Below are positions 51,289 to 60,567 of a stretch of 64,000 bases of DNA, in pieces; the first letter of the stretch is position 1, and every line of letters begins with the position of its first letter. The notes under the pieces were generated by a model. It worked only from the letters and a program-made list of their open reading frames with translations, was not told the origin of the DNA and ran no database searches. Position numbers and translations under genes: made by a program. Origin of the DNA: Nannocystis pusilla (GTDB lineage Bacteria > Myxococcota_A > Polyangia > Nannocystales > Nannocystaceae); assembly GCF_020073745.1 (NCBI RefSeq), contig NZ_JAIRAU010000029.1, positions 1 through 64,000 of the forward strand, given 5' to 3'.

Positions 51289-53595
51289 ATGACCACACAC
51301 CATCATCACTCGGCGCCGGTCCTCGATCCCGTCTGCGGCATGACGGTCGACCCGGCGACCGCCAGGGGTGGCCGGCACACGCACGCGGGACAGACGTACT
51401 ACTTCTGCAATCCGCGCTGTCGCGACAAGTTCGCGGCGGCGCCGGAGCAGTTCCTCGCGCCGCGACCCCCGCCCGCGCCGGCGCAGCAGGGCGTGGAATA
51501 CACGTGCCCGATGCACCCGGAGATCGTGCAGATCGGCGCGGGGACGTGCCCGATCTGCGGGATGGCGCTCGAGCCAAAGCAGCCGAGCGCGGAGGCGGGG
51601 CCGAACCCGGAGCTCGTCGACTTCGAGCGCCGGTTCTGGTGGACGCTGCCGGCCAGCGCGGCGGTGTTCGTGCTGGCGATGTCGGACATGATCCCCGGCC
51701 AGCCGGTGCAGCACGCGCTCGGGTCGGCGCTGCCGTGGATCGAGCTGGTGCTGTCGGTGCCGGTGGTGCTGTGGGCGGGGTGGCCGCTGCTGCACCGCGG
51801 GGCGGCGTCGCTGCGCTCGCGGCACCTCAACATGTTCACGCTGATCATGATCGGGGTGGTGGCGGCGTTCGTGTACAGCGTGATCATGACGGTCGCGCCG
51901 ATCGCCGGGGTGCACGCGGGCGGGCACGGGCCGGGGGTCTACTACGAGGCCGCGTGCATGATCGTCAGCCTCGTGCTGCTCGGCCAGATCTGGGAGCTGC
52001 GGGCGCGGCAGCGCACCGGCGACGCCGTGCGCGCGCTGCTCGGCCTGGCGCCGCGCCACGCCCGGCGAGTGGAGGCCGACGGGCGCGAGGTCGACGTGCC
52101 GATCGCGGAGATCCAGGTCGGCGACGACCTGCGCGTTCGGCCAGGTGAGCGCATTCCCGTCGACGGGACGATCGCCGAGGGCAGCAGCGCGGTCGACGAG
52201 TCGATGCTGACCGGCGAGCCACTGCCGGTGCAGCGAGGCGCGGGCGAGCCGGTGGTCGGCGGGACGCTCAACGGAGCCGGCAGCTTCGTGATGCGGGCGG
52301 ACAGGGTCGGCAGCGAGACGGTGCTGGCGCGGATCGTCCACCTGGTCGGCGAGGCGCAGCGCAGCCGGGCCCCGAGCCAGCGCCTGGCCGATCGGGTGGC
52401 GGCGGTGTTCGTGCCGGCGGTGCTGGTGATCGCGGCGCTCGCGTTCGTGGTGTGGTGGCAGGTCGGGCCGGAGCCGCGGGTGGCGACGGCGCTGATGAAC
52501 GCGGTCGCGGTGCTGATCATCGCCTGTCCGTGCGCGCTCGGCCTGGCGACGCCGATGTCGATCATGGTGGCGACGGGGCGCGGGGCGACGCACGGGGTGC
52601 TGGTGCGCGACGCGGAGGCGCTCGAGACGATGGCGCGGGTCGACACGCTGGTGTTCGACAAGACGGGGACGCTGACCGAGGGGAAGCCGCAATTGACGAT
52701 AATCGAGCCGGTGGAGGCGATCGCGGCGGACGAGCTGCTGCGATTGGCGGCGAGCCTCGAGCAGGGCAGCGAGCACCCGCTGGCGGGGGCGATCGTGGCG
52801 GCGGCGGGCGAGCGCGGGCTGCGGCTCGCCGCGGTGCAGGCGTTCCGCGCGGAGGCCGGGCGCGGGGTAACGGGGGTGGTCGAGGGGCACGCGGTGGCGC
52901 TCGGCAACGCGGAGCTGCTGCGCGCCCAGGGGCTGGGGGACGAGGCGTTCGCGGGGCGGGCGGGGGCGCTGCGCGAGCGCGGCGCGACGGTGATGTTCGT
53001 GGCCGTCGACGGGCGCGTGGTCGGTCTGCTCGGCGTGGCCGACCCGGTGCGGGCCGGCGCGCACGAGACGCTCGCGCGCCTGCGCGGGCAGGGGCTGCGC
53101 CTGGTGATGCTGACGGGCGATCACCAGGCGACGGCCGAGGCGGTGGCGCGCGGGCTCGGCATCGACGAGGTCGAGGCCGGGGTCTCGCCGGCGGGCAAGG
53201 CGGAATTCATCCGCAAGCTGCAGCGCGAGGGCCGGCGCGTGGCGATGGCGGGCGACGGGATCAACGACGCACCGGCGCTGGCGCAGGCGGAGGTCGGGAT
53301 CGCCATGGGCAGCGGGACCGACGTGGCGATCGAGAGCGCCGGCATCACGCTGCTGCACGGCGACCTCCGCGGGGTCGCGCGCGCGCGGACCCTCGGCCTG
53401 GAGACGCTCGCGAACATCCGTCAGAACCTGGCGTTCGCGTTCGTCTACAACCTCCTCGGCGTGCCGGTCGCGGCGGGGGCGCTCTATCCCGCGTTCGGGC
53501 TGCTGCTCAGCCCGATGATCGCCAGCGCCGCGATGAGCCTGAGCTCGGTGTCGGTCGTCGCCAACGCGCTGCGGATGCGCCGGCGGCCGCTGTGA
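51289..53595 (+). CDS. copA: Copper-type P1B-ATPase with YHS and heavy-metal-binding N-terminal domains
   Basis: A 768-residue P1B-type ATPase. A His-rich start (MTTHHHHSA), a YHS domain (about 12-60, PVCGMTVDPA, FCNPRCRDKF) and a heavy-metal-binding domain (about 70-100, YTCPMHPEIVQIGAGTCPIC) precede eight membrane helices. The ion motif is CPC in IACPCALGLATP; the actuator TGEP, phosphorylation site DKTGTLTEG, SEHPL and hinge GDGINDAPAL are all intact. Domain architecture matches Cu(I)/Ag(I) exporters. ATG 51289 opens at the His cluster. It probably contributes to copper tolerance; no regulator is next to it. Confidence 0.93.
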   Translation: MTTHHHHSAPVLDPVCGMTVDPATARGGRHTHAGQTYYFCNPRCRDKFAAAPEQFLAPRPPPAPAQQGVEYTCPMHPEIVQIGAGTCPICGMALEPKQPSAEAGPNPELVDFERRFWWTLPASAAVFVLAMSDMIPGQPVQHALGSALPWIELVLSVPVVLWAGWPLLHRGAASLRSRHLNMFTLIMIGVVAAFVYSVIMTVAPIAGVHAGGHGPGVYYEAACMIVSLVLLGQIWELRARQRTGDAVRALLGLAPRHARRVEADGREVDVPIAEIQVGDDLRVRPGERIPVDGTIAEGSSAVDESMLTGEPLPVQRGAGEPVVGGTLNGAGSFVMRADRVGSETVLARIVHLVGEAQRSRAPSQRLADRVAAVFVPAVLVIAALAFVVWWQVGPEPRVATALMNAVAVLIIACPCALGLATPMSIMVATGRGATHGVLVRDAEALETMARVDTLVFDKTGTLTEGKPQLTIIEPVEAIAADELLRLAASLEQGSEHPLAGAIVAAAGERGLRLAAVQAFRAEAGRGVTGVVEGHAVALGNAELLRAQGLGDEAFAGRAGALRERGATVMFVAVDGRVVGLLGVADPVRAGAHETLARLRGQGLRLVMLTGDHQATAEAVARGLGIDEVEAGVSPAGKAEFIRKLQREGRRVAMAGDGINDAPALAQAEVGIAMGSGTDVAIESAGITLLHGDLRGVARARTLGLETLANIRQNLAFAFVYNLLGVPVAAGALYPAFGLLLSPMIASAAMSLSSVSVVANALRMRRRPL

Positions 53596-53662
53596 CGCGG
53601 TCGGGCGCGAGCGCGGGGATCCCCTTGGAATCCCGGCGGGCGGGCCTGTCGCAGCGGGAGAC

Positions 53663-54268
53663 ATGCCCTCGATCTCCCGGTCGATCCTCGTGCGCGCCGC
53701 CACGGGCGCGCTGCTGTCCACCCTGGTCCTGGGCTGCCAGCCGCCGCCGAACGACGGCGTCGCCGACCCGGACTCGGCGCGGCGGGCCTACCTGGGGCTC
53801 GACCGCGCGGTCGACCGCATGATCAAGCTCGGCTTCGACGGCTTCAACGCGGCCTCGAACGCCAACATCCCCGAGCAGATGGAGGCCGGCGAGCTCTCGG
53901 GCACGATGGTGGTCGGCGGCAAGGTCGACCAGGGCGCGTCGAACAACAAGGAGATGGACCTCCAGGTCACGCTCACCGACTACTCGGATGGGCCGGTCGA
54001 GGACATGTTCGACGTCGTCTACGACGGCGGGCCGGCGCTGCTCGACATCAGCCTGCGCGACTTGCCGGCCGGGACGCTCACCGGCAGCTTCACCGGCGAG
54101 TTCGCGATGACGGGCGAGCTCGGCGGCGTCGTCGCGCTCGACCTCGACATCTCCGGCGAGACCGAGGAGGCGCCCGACGGGACGATCCGCCGCAAGGCCG
54201 GGACGATCCACGTGGTCGGCACGGCGACCTCGGACTACGGCGTGTTCGAGATCGACGTGAGCCTGTGA
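53663..54268 (+). CDS. Lipoprotein, function unknown
   Basis: A 201-residue lipoprotein with signal GALLSTLVLGC. The mature part is helical (LGLDRAVDRMIKLGFDGFNA) and then beta-rich with many Gly/Thr (GTLTGSFTGEFAMTGELGG), like a beta-barrel-shaped carrier or adhesin domain; no family recognised. ATG 53663 lies after GGGAGAC. It lies 67 bp after the P-ATPase stop, so the two may be cotranscribed. Confidence 0.75.
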   Translation: MPSISRSILVRAATGALLSTLVLGCQPPPNDGVADPDSARRAYLGLDRAVDRMIKLGFDGFNAASNANIPEQMEAGELSGTMVVGGKVDQGASNNKEMDLQVTLTDYSDGPVEDMFDVVYDGGPALLDISLRDLPAGTLTGSFTGEFAMTGELGGVVALDLDISGETEEAPDGTIRRKAGTIHVVGTATSDYGVFEIDVSL

Positions 54269-54311
54269 GCCGGCCTTGGAACCGTCGACCTGGAGCCTGT
54301 CGAATCCGCTG

Positions 54312-55244
54312 ATGCGGCGAAATCTTCACGGTTATTGTGGGTATGTCCTGTGGGCAATGGTCGTCGGGTGCGGCACGTCGCCGGCGACGACCACCGAGAC
54401 GAGCACGACCACGAGCACGGCGACGACGACGGTGACGACCGGCGACGTCGAGGCGACGGCGACGACCACCACCACGGGGACGAGCGAGTCACCGACGAGC
54501 GGCGAGCCGGGGACGACGACGACGACGGGCGGGACGACGGGGACGACGACGACGACGGGGGCGACGGCGGAGACGACCGAGGGCGGGATGCCGACGCCGG
54601 TGCCGTGCGGCGGCAAGATCTACCAGTGCGGCGACGCGATCGACAACGACGGCGACGGGGCGATCGACGGCGGCGACAAGGAGTGTACGAGCCCGTGCGA
54701 CGACAACGAGGGCTCGTTTCAGACCGACCTGCCGGGGCAGAACCTGGACTGCAAGAACGACTGTTACTGGGACTCCGACAGCGGCGTCGGCAACGACAAG
54801 TGTGAATACGACCTGCAGTGCGACCCGCAGAACCCGGGCGGGATGATCGGCTGCGCGTTCAAGCAGGAGTGCGAGCCCGACGTGCCGGCGCAGTGCCTCG
54901 AGGTGTGCGCCGACCTGGTGCCGAACGGCTGCGACTGCTTCGGCTGCTGCCACGTGCAGACGCCGGAGGGGACGGTCGACATCTTCCTCGGCTCGACGCC
55001 GGAGTGCGCGCTCGACAACCTCGCGGCGTGCGGGACATGCACGTTCCAGGAGTCGTGCAACAACATCTGCGAGCCGGAGAAGTGCGAGCTGTGCTTCGGC
55101 GAGGACGAGCTGCCCGAGGGCTGCGAGGAGCCGGGCTGCGCCGAGGACGACACCCCGTGCACGGTCGGCAAGGACGGCGTGTCGAATTGTCCGGAGGGGT
55201 TCTTCTGCTCGACCGGATGCTGCCAGGCGATCGTGCCGGGGTGA
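54312..55244 (+). CDS. Cys-rich lipoprotein with Thr-rich linker (paralogue of 56942-57892)
   Basis: A 310-residue protein with signal VLWAMVVGC. About 65 residues of a Thr/Ser/Glu linker are followed by a Cys-rich domain (about 90-310) with calcium-binding-like NDGDGAIDGGDKEC and a dense Cys pattern (NGCDCFGCCHV, CGTCTFQESCNNICEP, CCQAIVPG at the C-terminus). The gene at 56942-57892 encodes a homologue with the same layout and last residues, so they are tandem duplicates separated by one other lipoprotein gene. Probably a surface Cys-rich protein with Ca2+ sites; no function can be assigned. ATG 54312 starts the signal. Confidence 0.85.
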   Translation: MRRNLHGYCGYVLWAMVVGCGTSPATTTETSTTTSTATTTVTTGDVEATATTTTTGTSESPTSGEPGTTTTTGGTTGTTTTTGATAETTEGGMPTPVPCGGKIYQCGDAIDNDGDGAIDGGDKECTSPCDDNEGSFQTDLPGQNLDCKNDCYWDSDSGVGNDKCEYDLQCDPQNPGGMIGCAFKQECEPDVPAQCLEVCADLVPNGCDCFGCCHVQTPEGTVDIFLGSTPECALDNLAACGTCTFQESCNNICEPEKCELCFGEDELPEGCEEPGCAEDDTPCTVGKDGVSNCPEGFFCSTGCCQAIVPG

Positions 55245-55328
55245 GGTGCGGCGGGCGGCGCGCGCGATGACGCGAGGTTCTGGGATCGATCTTGGAATCG
55301 TGTCAAGCTCGGCGGTCCAAGGGGCACG

Positions 55329-56804
55329 ATGCGAAAGATCCTCGTTCTGACGTGCGGGTCGATGCTCACGTTCGGTCTTGCGGGCTGCCAGCAGAAGGAG
55401 CTCGACGTGACCGAACCTTCGGACAAGGGCGGGCCGTGCGACCCGCTCGTCGACCCGGCCACGGCCGACGGGCCCCACTGTGCCGAGGGGTTCGTGTGCG
55501 ATCCGGTGGCCGGCGCGAGCGACACCTGGGTGTGCGGCGAGCCGCTGCAGATCCACGGGACGGTGATCGATCTGCAGACCGAGGAGCCGATCGAGGGGGC
55601 GCTGGTGAACGGCCAGGATCGCACCGGCGCGCCGCTCGGCGAGATCGCGGTGACCGACGCGATGGGCCGCTACGAGCTGCAGGTCAGCGCGCCGCGCCAG
55701 CCCGACGGCGAGCTGGCGAGCGACATCAACTACACGCTGCAGGCGTTCGCGCGCGACTACCTGCCGTTCCCGTCGGGCATCCGCGTGGCGCTGCCGATCC
55801 ACGCGGCCGAGGCGGCGTACGACGCGGAGCTCAAGGTCAGCGTGATCGAGAGCCCGCTGACCACGGTGGGCCTGGTGATGCTGCCGGAGGAGCTGCGCGG
55901 CGGGGTGACGGTGACGGGCACCGTCGGCGGCGTCGACCCGGGCGGCACGCTGGTGGTCGCCGAGGGGGTGAGCGGCGATCGGGTGGCGCAGTACGGGGTG
56001 TCCGATCGGACAGGTGCGTACACGATCTTCAACGTGCAGTCGGGCGCGGCGACGATCCGGGGTTACCGTCGCGGGCTCGAGCTGGCCGCGGGGACGGCCC
56101 AGGTGGCGGCGGAGGACCTCGCGGCGGTCGACCTCGAGGCGGTGGCGGAGGGCGAGGAGAACCTCGGGGCCGTCAGCGGCTCGGTGCAGATCGTCAACGC
56201 GCCGGGCGGCAGCGTGACGAGCGTGGTGCTGGTGCCGGTGAGCGTGTTCAACGCGACGCTCGAGCGCGGGCCGGTGCCGTTCGGGCTGCGCGCGCCCGAT
56301 CCCGGGCTCGACCCCGACGTCGAGGGGACGTTCCGGATCCCCGGGGTGCCGGCGGGCACCTACAAGGTGCTGGCATCCTTCGAGAACGACAGGCTGGTGC
56401 GCGACCCGGACACCTCGATCGGGGGCACCGAGCTGCAGGAGGTCACGGTCGCCGCGGGCGAGGCGGTGACGGTCGACGCGGGGTTCAAGGTCACCGAGGC
56501 GCTGGCGGTCGTGGCGCCCGGGGCCGAGGAGCCGACCGCGACCAGCGCGACACCGACCTTCGAGTTCGCCGACGACTCGAGCGAGAAGGGCTACCTCGTG
56601 CGCGTGTTCGACGTGTTCGGCGAGCTGGTGTGGGAGAACGCGATGGTGCCGTCGGTGTCGGGCAGCAAGACGGTGGAGGTGCCGTACGAGGGGCCGGCGT
56701 TGACCTCGGGGCTGTACTATCAATTCCGGGCGATCTCGCTCGACGGCAACGGGGTGCCGCTTTCGGCCACGGAGGACCTGCGCGGGGTGTTCCTGGTCGA
56801 ATGA
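55329..56804 (+). CDS. Carboxypeptidase-regulatory-like lipoprotein
   Basis: A 491-residue lipoprotein with signal GSMLTFGLAGC. Residues about 30-75 are Cys-containing. Several beta-sandwich repeats follow of the form LQIHGTVIDLQTEEPIEGAL, GGVTVTGTVGGVDPGGTLVV and EGTFRIPGVPAGTYKVLAS (TonB-plug/peptidase-regulatory style). The C-terminal part (about 400-490, TFEFADDSSEKGYLVRVFDV) is fibronectin-like. It sits between two homologous Cys-rich lipoprotein genes, and all three may be co-expressed. A weak 14-bp unit occurs at 55997-56014 in coding sequence. Confidence 0.85.
   Translation: MRKILVLTCGSMLTFGLAGCQQKELDVTEPSDKGGPCDPLVDPATADGPHCAEGFVCDPVAGASDTWVCGEPLQIHGTVIDLQTEEPIEGALVNGQDRTGAPLGEIAVTDAMGRYELQVSAPRQPDGELASDINYTLQAFARDYLPFPSGIRVALPIHAAEAAYDAELKVSVIESPLTTVGLVMLPEELRGGVTVTGTVGGVDPGGTLVVAEGVSGDRVAQYGVSDRTGAYTIFNVQSGAATIRGYRRGLELAAGTAQVAAEDLAAVDLEAVAEGEENLGAVSGSVQIVNAPGGSVTSVVLVPVSVFNATLERGPVPFGLRAPDPGLDPDVEGTFRIPGVPAGTYKVLASFENDRLVRDPDTSIGGTELQEVTVAAGEAVTVDAGFKVTEALAVVAPGAEEPTATSATPTFEFADDSSEKGYLVRVFDVFGELVWENAMVPSVSGSKTVEVPYEGPALTSGLYYQFRAISLDGNGVPLSATEDLRGVFLVE
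55997..56014. repeat. Degenerate 14-bp phased unit inside coding sequence
   Basis: GGTG at 55997 and CAGG at 56011, 14 bp apart, stem TCC-GATC-GGA. Weak evidence taken alone. Confidence 0.35.
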
Positions 56805-56941
56805 TGGCAGCCGTCGCGGAGGCGCCCGGTCGCGGTCAACCGGGCTCTGCCGCGATCGTCGCACGATTACGGGTCAGCAACATCGTTCACGGGCGATAAT
56901 AACATTTGCGTTTCGGCGCGACCGGCGACAGCATCGTCGGC

Positions 56942-57892
56942 ATGTCGAAGAATTACCTCATCGGGGTGTGCGTCCTCCTGGCCTGCAGTGGGTCGGGAAA
57001 GGGCGAGACGGACACGGCGGTCGCCAGCGACACCAGCACGTCGACGATCACGAGCGCGACGACGACGACGATGACGACCGGTCCGACGACCGGCACCGAC
57101 GGCACGAGCAGCACCACGGCCGAGCCGACCACGACCGAGGCGCCGACGAGCACGAGCACGAGCACGACCGACACGACCGCGCCGGCGACGGCGACCGAGA
57201 CGACGACGACGACGACGACGACGACGGGTGGCGGGACCTGCGTGCCCCTCATGTGCGACGGGAAGACCTACGCCTGCGGCGACTGCATGGACAACGACGG
57301 CGACGGGCTGCTCGACCTGGCCGACCCGGAGTGTGTGTCGCCGTGCGACGACCGCGAAGACTCGTTTGCGACCGGCCTGCCGGGCGACAACATGGACCCG
57401 TGCAAGCAGGACTGCTTCTTCGACGGCAACTCGGGCGGCGGGGCCGGCGACTGCGCGTGGGACCTGAAGTGCGACCCGAAGAGCCCGGGCGGCGACAAGT
57501 GCCCGTACGACGAGAACTTCAACAACTGCCCGGCGGAGCAGCCGCAGGAGTGCATCGACACCTGCCAGGTGCCGAACGGCTGTGACTGCTTCGGCTGCTG
57601 CACGGTGGAGGTCGACGGCATGACCTACGACATCTTCCTCGGCGACCTGGACTGCTCGCTGGCGAATATCGACTCGTGCCGGCAGTGCACGAAGAACCCC
57701 GACTGCGACGACGAGTGCCACCCGGAGGAGTGCGAGGTGTGCTTCGGCGAGACCGAGCCGCCGCCGGGGTGCGACGAGTCGTCGTGCGACGGCGACGCGC
57801 AGCCGTGCGAAATCGACGAGATGGGCCAGAGCGACTGCCCCGAGGGCCTCTTCTGCCAGACCGGCTGCTGCCAGGCGATCATCCCCGGCTGA
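56942..57892 (+). CDS. Cys-rich lipoprotein with Thr-rich linker (paralogue of 54312-55244)
   Basis: A 316-residue lipoprotein with signal NYLIGVCVLLAC. The Thr/Ser linker (about 25-95) is encoded in part by a simple ACG-type run near 57196-57230. The Cys-rich domain has NDGDGLLDLADPEC, NGCDCFGCCTV, CRQCTKNPDCDDECHP and ends CCQAIIPG. Identity with the 54312-55244 product is high in the Cys-rich half and low in the linker, which shows that the linker evolves fast while the domain is kept. ATG 56942 starts the signal peptide. Confidence 0.86.
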   Translation: MSKNYLIGVCVLLACSGSGKGETDTAVASDTSTSTITSATTTTMTTGPTTGTDGTSSTTAEPTTTEAPTSTSTSTTDTTAPATATETTTTTTTTTGGGTCVPLMCDGKTYACGDCMDNDGDGLLDLADPECVSPCDDREDSFATGLPGDNMDPCKQDCFFDGNSGGGAGDCAWDLKCDPKSPGGDKCPYDENFNNCPAEQPQECIDTCQVPNGCDCFGCCTVEVDGMTYDIFLGDLDCSLANIDSCRQCTKNPDCDDECHPEECEVCFGETEPPPGCDESSCDGDAQPCEIDEMGQSDCPEGLFCQTGCCQAIIPG

Positions 57893-57943
57893 GGGCGCGC
57901 GCCCCCTGGTTGGAAGCGGGGGGGCGGCGGCGGTCTAGCGAGC

Positions 57944-59041
57944 ATGGCACGAACCATCCTGGCCACCACCGCCCTCCTGTTGTCCCTCGGCTGCGACGCC
58001 GCCGTCGTCGCCCAGGCCGAGAGCCGCGCACAGGCCGACGCCGAGGTCGTCGCGGCCGTCGATGCGCAGGCGGCCGTCGACGCGCAGGCCGACGTCGCGG
58101 TCGTCGCGGCCGCGCCCGCGAGCGCGTCGATCGAGCTGCAGGCGGACAGCTTCCGCCTGGCCGAGGTGACCGCGCTGGTGCAGGGCGGGACGATCGAGAC
58201 CGCGGAGGAGCTCGAGCTGGCGGTCAACGACCCCGAGGCCGGGATCAATCGCATCGACGTCGACGCCGACGGCGAGATCGACCACGTCGAGGTGGTCGAG
58301 GTCCGCAGCGACGCGCGCGTCGACTTCCAGATGAAGGTGATCCCGTCGTCGCGCGCGACGGTCGTGCACGCGGTCGACCTGGCGACGGCGTCGGTGGTGG
58401 CGAGCCGGGCGACCAGCGAGGTGTCGTTCTCGGCCAGCTTCTCGGCCGGGGTGCACTTCTCGGCCGGCGCGGCCGTGCACGCCGAGGCGCTGACGTTCGT
58501 CGCGCCGGCGCGCTTCGAGGCCAGCATGGTCGTGGTGGCCCAGCCGCTGCTCGCGTGGGCGTTCGTGGTCGACCGGCCGGCGTACCACAGCGTGTACATC
58601 GAGGCCGAGACGGGCCGGTGGATCCCGCCCGGACACCTCAAGCACGGCCACTGGAAGGCCACCGGCGGCCTGCCGCCCGGCCACGCGAAGGGGCACGGCG
58701 GCGGGAAATTCTCGGGTCACGCGGGGTTCGGCGGCGGCGGGCACGGGCACGGGCACGGCGGCGACGGGCCCGGGCACGGCGGCAAGGGCTTCGGCGGCGG
58801 CAAGCACGGCGGCAAGGGCCACGGGGCGACGGGCGGCTCCCTCGGGCCGAAGCACTCGGCGCACGGCGGGCCGAAGAGTGGCGGCGGGCCGAAGAGCGGC
58901 GGCGGGTCGAAGGGCGGCGGCGGAGCCAAGGCCGGCGGACCGAAGGGCGGCGGCGGACACGCCGGCGGGCCGAAGGGCGGCGGCGGAGCCAAGGCCGGCG
59001 GCGGGAAGGGCGGCGGCGGCGGGCCGAAGGGCAAGAAGTGA
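57944..59041 (+). CDS. Lipoprotein with Gly/His/Lys-rich C-terminal region
   Basis: A 365-residue lipoprotein (signal TALLLSLGC). Residues 20-55 repeat QA/DA motifs. A beta-rich middle (about 60-225) carries VDADGEIDHVEV. From about residue 230 to the end the sequence is Gly/His/Lys-rich (GHGHGHGGDGPGHGG, GGGGAKAGGPKGGGG). Such tails bind metals or form extended surface polymers; the basic, His-containing composition makes metal or polyanion binding plausible. ATG 57944 begins the signal. It is followed by a long hairpin and a convergent gene. Confidence 0.8.
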   Translation: MARTILATTALLLSLGCDAAVVAQAESRAQADAEVVAAVDAQAAVDAQADVAVVAAAPASASIELQADSFRLAEVTALVQGGTIETAEELELAVNDPEAGINRIDVDADGEIDHVEVVEVRSDARVDFQMKVIPSSRATVVHAVDLATASVVASRATSEVSFSASFSAGVHFSAGAAVHAEALTFVAPARFEASMVVVAQPLLAWAFVVDRPAYHSVYIEAETGRWIPPGHLKHGHWKATGGLPPGHAKGHGGGKFSGHAGFGGGGHGHGHGGDGPGHGGKGFGGGKHGGKGHGATGGSLGPKHSAHGGPKSGGGPKSGGGSKGGGGAKAGGPKGGGGHAGGPKGGGGAKAGGGKGGGGGPKGKK

Positions 59042-59047
59042 ATGCGG

Positions 59048-59091
59048 GGCGAATGGATGATATGTCCCTGAAGACATATCACCCATTCGCC
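59048..59091. terminator. Strong hairpin carrying a 14-bp repeat at its tip
   Basis: Left arm 59048-59066 and right arm 59073-59091 pair for 19 bases with one mismatch (A-C), around a 6-base loop. The loop and inner stem are a 14-bp phased unit (TATG at 59061, CATA at 59075). It sits between the convergent genes ending at 59041 and 59165, so it should act as a bidirectional terminator. Confidence 0.75.
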
Positions 59092-59164
59092 GGGCGGGCG
59101 CGGCGGTCCGTCGGTGCCGTGAGCTATCGAGTCGGGCCGTCGGGCCCGCCGCCCGCGAATCGTG

Positions 59165-59914
59165 TCACCTGGACTCGCAGCCGCAGCCGGACTCCTCGAA
59201 GAACGGCTTCCAGTCGTAGGCGCAGGGGAACTGGATCACCGCGCACTCCTCGCGCGAGTAGCTGACGTAGCGGCGCCGGCTCGGGCGCTCCTGGCAGGTG
59301 CCGACGCAGTCGGTGTCGCCCGCGTTCGGGTCGCACTCGTCGGTGGGATCGTCGACGCAGGCCAGCTTGCCGGGGCAGCGCAGGCCGGCCAGGCCGCCGC
59401 ACAGGAGCGGCTCCTCCTCGGGCCGGCACACGCCCTCGCAGCCCTCGTGGCCGCGCTCGGGGTGGCACGAGTCGTCGAGGTCGGCGCAGTATTCACCCTC
59501 CGGGCAGACGGCGCCGTCCTCGCCGCCGCACGAGCCGATGGGGGACGGCTGGGGCTCGGCGTCGGGGTCGGGGCGGCAGCCGCCGAGGCAGTCGCTCTCG
59601 CGCTCGGGGTCGCAGCCGTCGGCGAGGTCGACGCAGAGCCAGCCCTCGGCGCAGGCGAGGTCGAGCGGGCCGCCGCACAGACCGTCGATCGGCTGGCACT
59701 CGCCGAAGCACTTGGGGTCTTTCTCGAAGTCACAAGCGGCGCCGGAGTCGTCGATGCATTCGAGGCCTGCCGGGCACCGGCTGCTGCCGGATCCTTCGCA
59801 AATGATAGGCTCCCATTCACCCTGGCGTGGAGAGATATCGTCCTGGTCGCAGGCTGCGACGAAGCCGAGGGCGAACAGGAAGCAGTGAAAAGCGGCTCGA
59901 TAGAACTTACGCAT
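59165..59914 (-). CDS. Cys-rich lipoprotein, larger paralogue of the 29131-29598 protein
   Basis: A 249-residue lipoprotein with signal FLFALGFVAAC. Four Cys modules follow, each like CPAGLECIDDSGAACDF, CVDLADGCDPERESDC, CADLDDSCHPERGHEGC and CVDDPTDECDPNAGDTDC. The unique C-terminal module ends PCAYDWKPFFEESGCGC. The 29131-29598 protein has two modules and the same ending, so the family expands by module duplication. Likely disulfide-rich surface protein. GGAGAC lies 6 bases before ATG 59914. Confidence 0.84.
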   Translation of the reverse strand: MRKFYRAAFHCFLFALGFVAACDQDDISPRQGEWEPIICEGSGSSRCPAGLECIDDSGAACDFEKDPKCFGECQPIDGLCGGPLDLACAEGWLCVDLADGCDPERESDCLGGCRPDPDAEPQPSPIGSCGGEDGAVCPEGEYCADLDDSCHPERGHEGCEGVCRPEEEPLLCGGLAGLRCPGKLACVDDPTDECDPNAGDTDCVGTCQERPSRRRYVSYSREECAVIQFPCAYDWKPFFEESGCGCESR

Positions 59915-59973
59915 GATGTCTCCATGGTCCCGCTCGCGTCTAGCGGCTGTCGAGCGGGGTCATGGGTGTAGTG

Positions 59974-60534
59974 TCACGAGCGGCGCGATGGATCGGGTCG
60001 AAGCAGGAAGTGTTCCGAAATCGGTACGACCTTGTCCGGCGCGGGCGCGTCCGCGTCACACATCGGTGACTCATGCGAAATTTCGATCTGGAGCGATTCG
60101 ACCATTCGCTCGTGATGACGCGCAATCCGGCGAGACCAATTGATTCGCGCGCGCCGGACACCGCACAGCTTTCCCCCCTCGCCCGCACACCAGAATTTGC
60201 CGCCGCCGCCGGCCTCGACGCCGGCGCTCATGGCCAAAGGCGCGTCCAGGGCCTCTTCCGGCGCGCCTTCGGCGGCCAGGCGTCCGAGCTCGGAGGGGCA
60301 CAGCGCCGCGCCGACGCAGGAGACCCCGATGACGAACCGATCCGACGCAAGGGTGTTCAAGCCGTCGATCCAGGCCACTTCGCTGTCCTCGCCCTTGCCG
60401 AGGCGGGCGGTGGTCCGACAATTTGTCCGTCGGCCGGGCGGACCACGACAATTTCGCCGCTCGGCCGCCAGGAGGAGGGCATTCGTGCGCCATGGTGTGG
60501 GTTCGGCATCACGACCGCTATCCCGCGCCGACAT
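59974..60534 (-). CDS. Hypothetical protein, uncertain start
   Basis: On the minus strand a frame with coding-like codon use runs from about 60400 to the stop at 59974 (SDRFVIGVSCVGAALCPSEL, then GVEAGGGGKFWCAGEGGKLC). Further upstream the frame loses coding character, so the N-terminus may be lost or the start lies at ATG 60534 by default. Four Cys in the kept part suggest a secreted domain. No family recognised; it may be a gene fragment. Confidence 0.35.
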   Translation of the reverse strand: MSARDSGRDAEPTPWRTNALLLAAERRNCRGPPGRRTNCRTTARLGKGEDSEVAWIDGLNTLASDRFVIGVSCVGAALCPSELGRLAAEGAPEEALDAPLAMSAGVEAGGGGKFWCAGEGGKLCGVRRARINWSRRIARHHERMVESLQIEISHESPMCDADAPAPDKVVPISEHFLLRPDPSRRS

Positions 60535-60567
60535 GAAGTGCACCGCGGCTGCGGTGTGATCGCAGCG

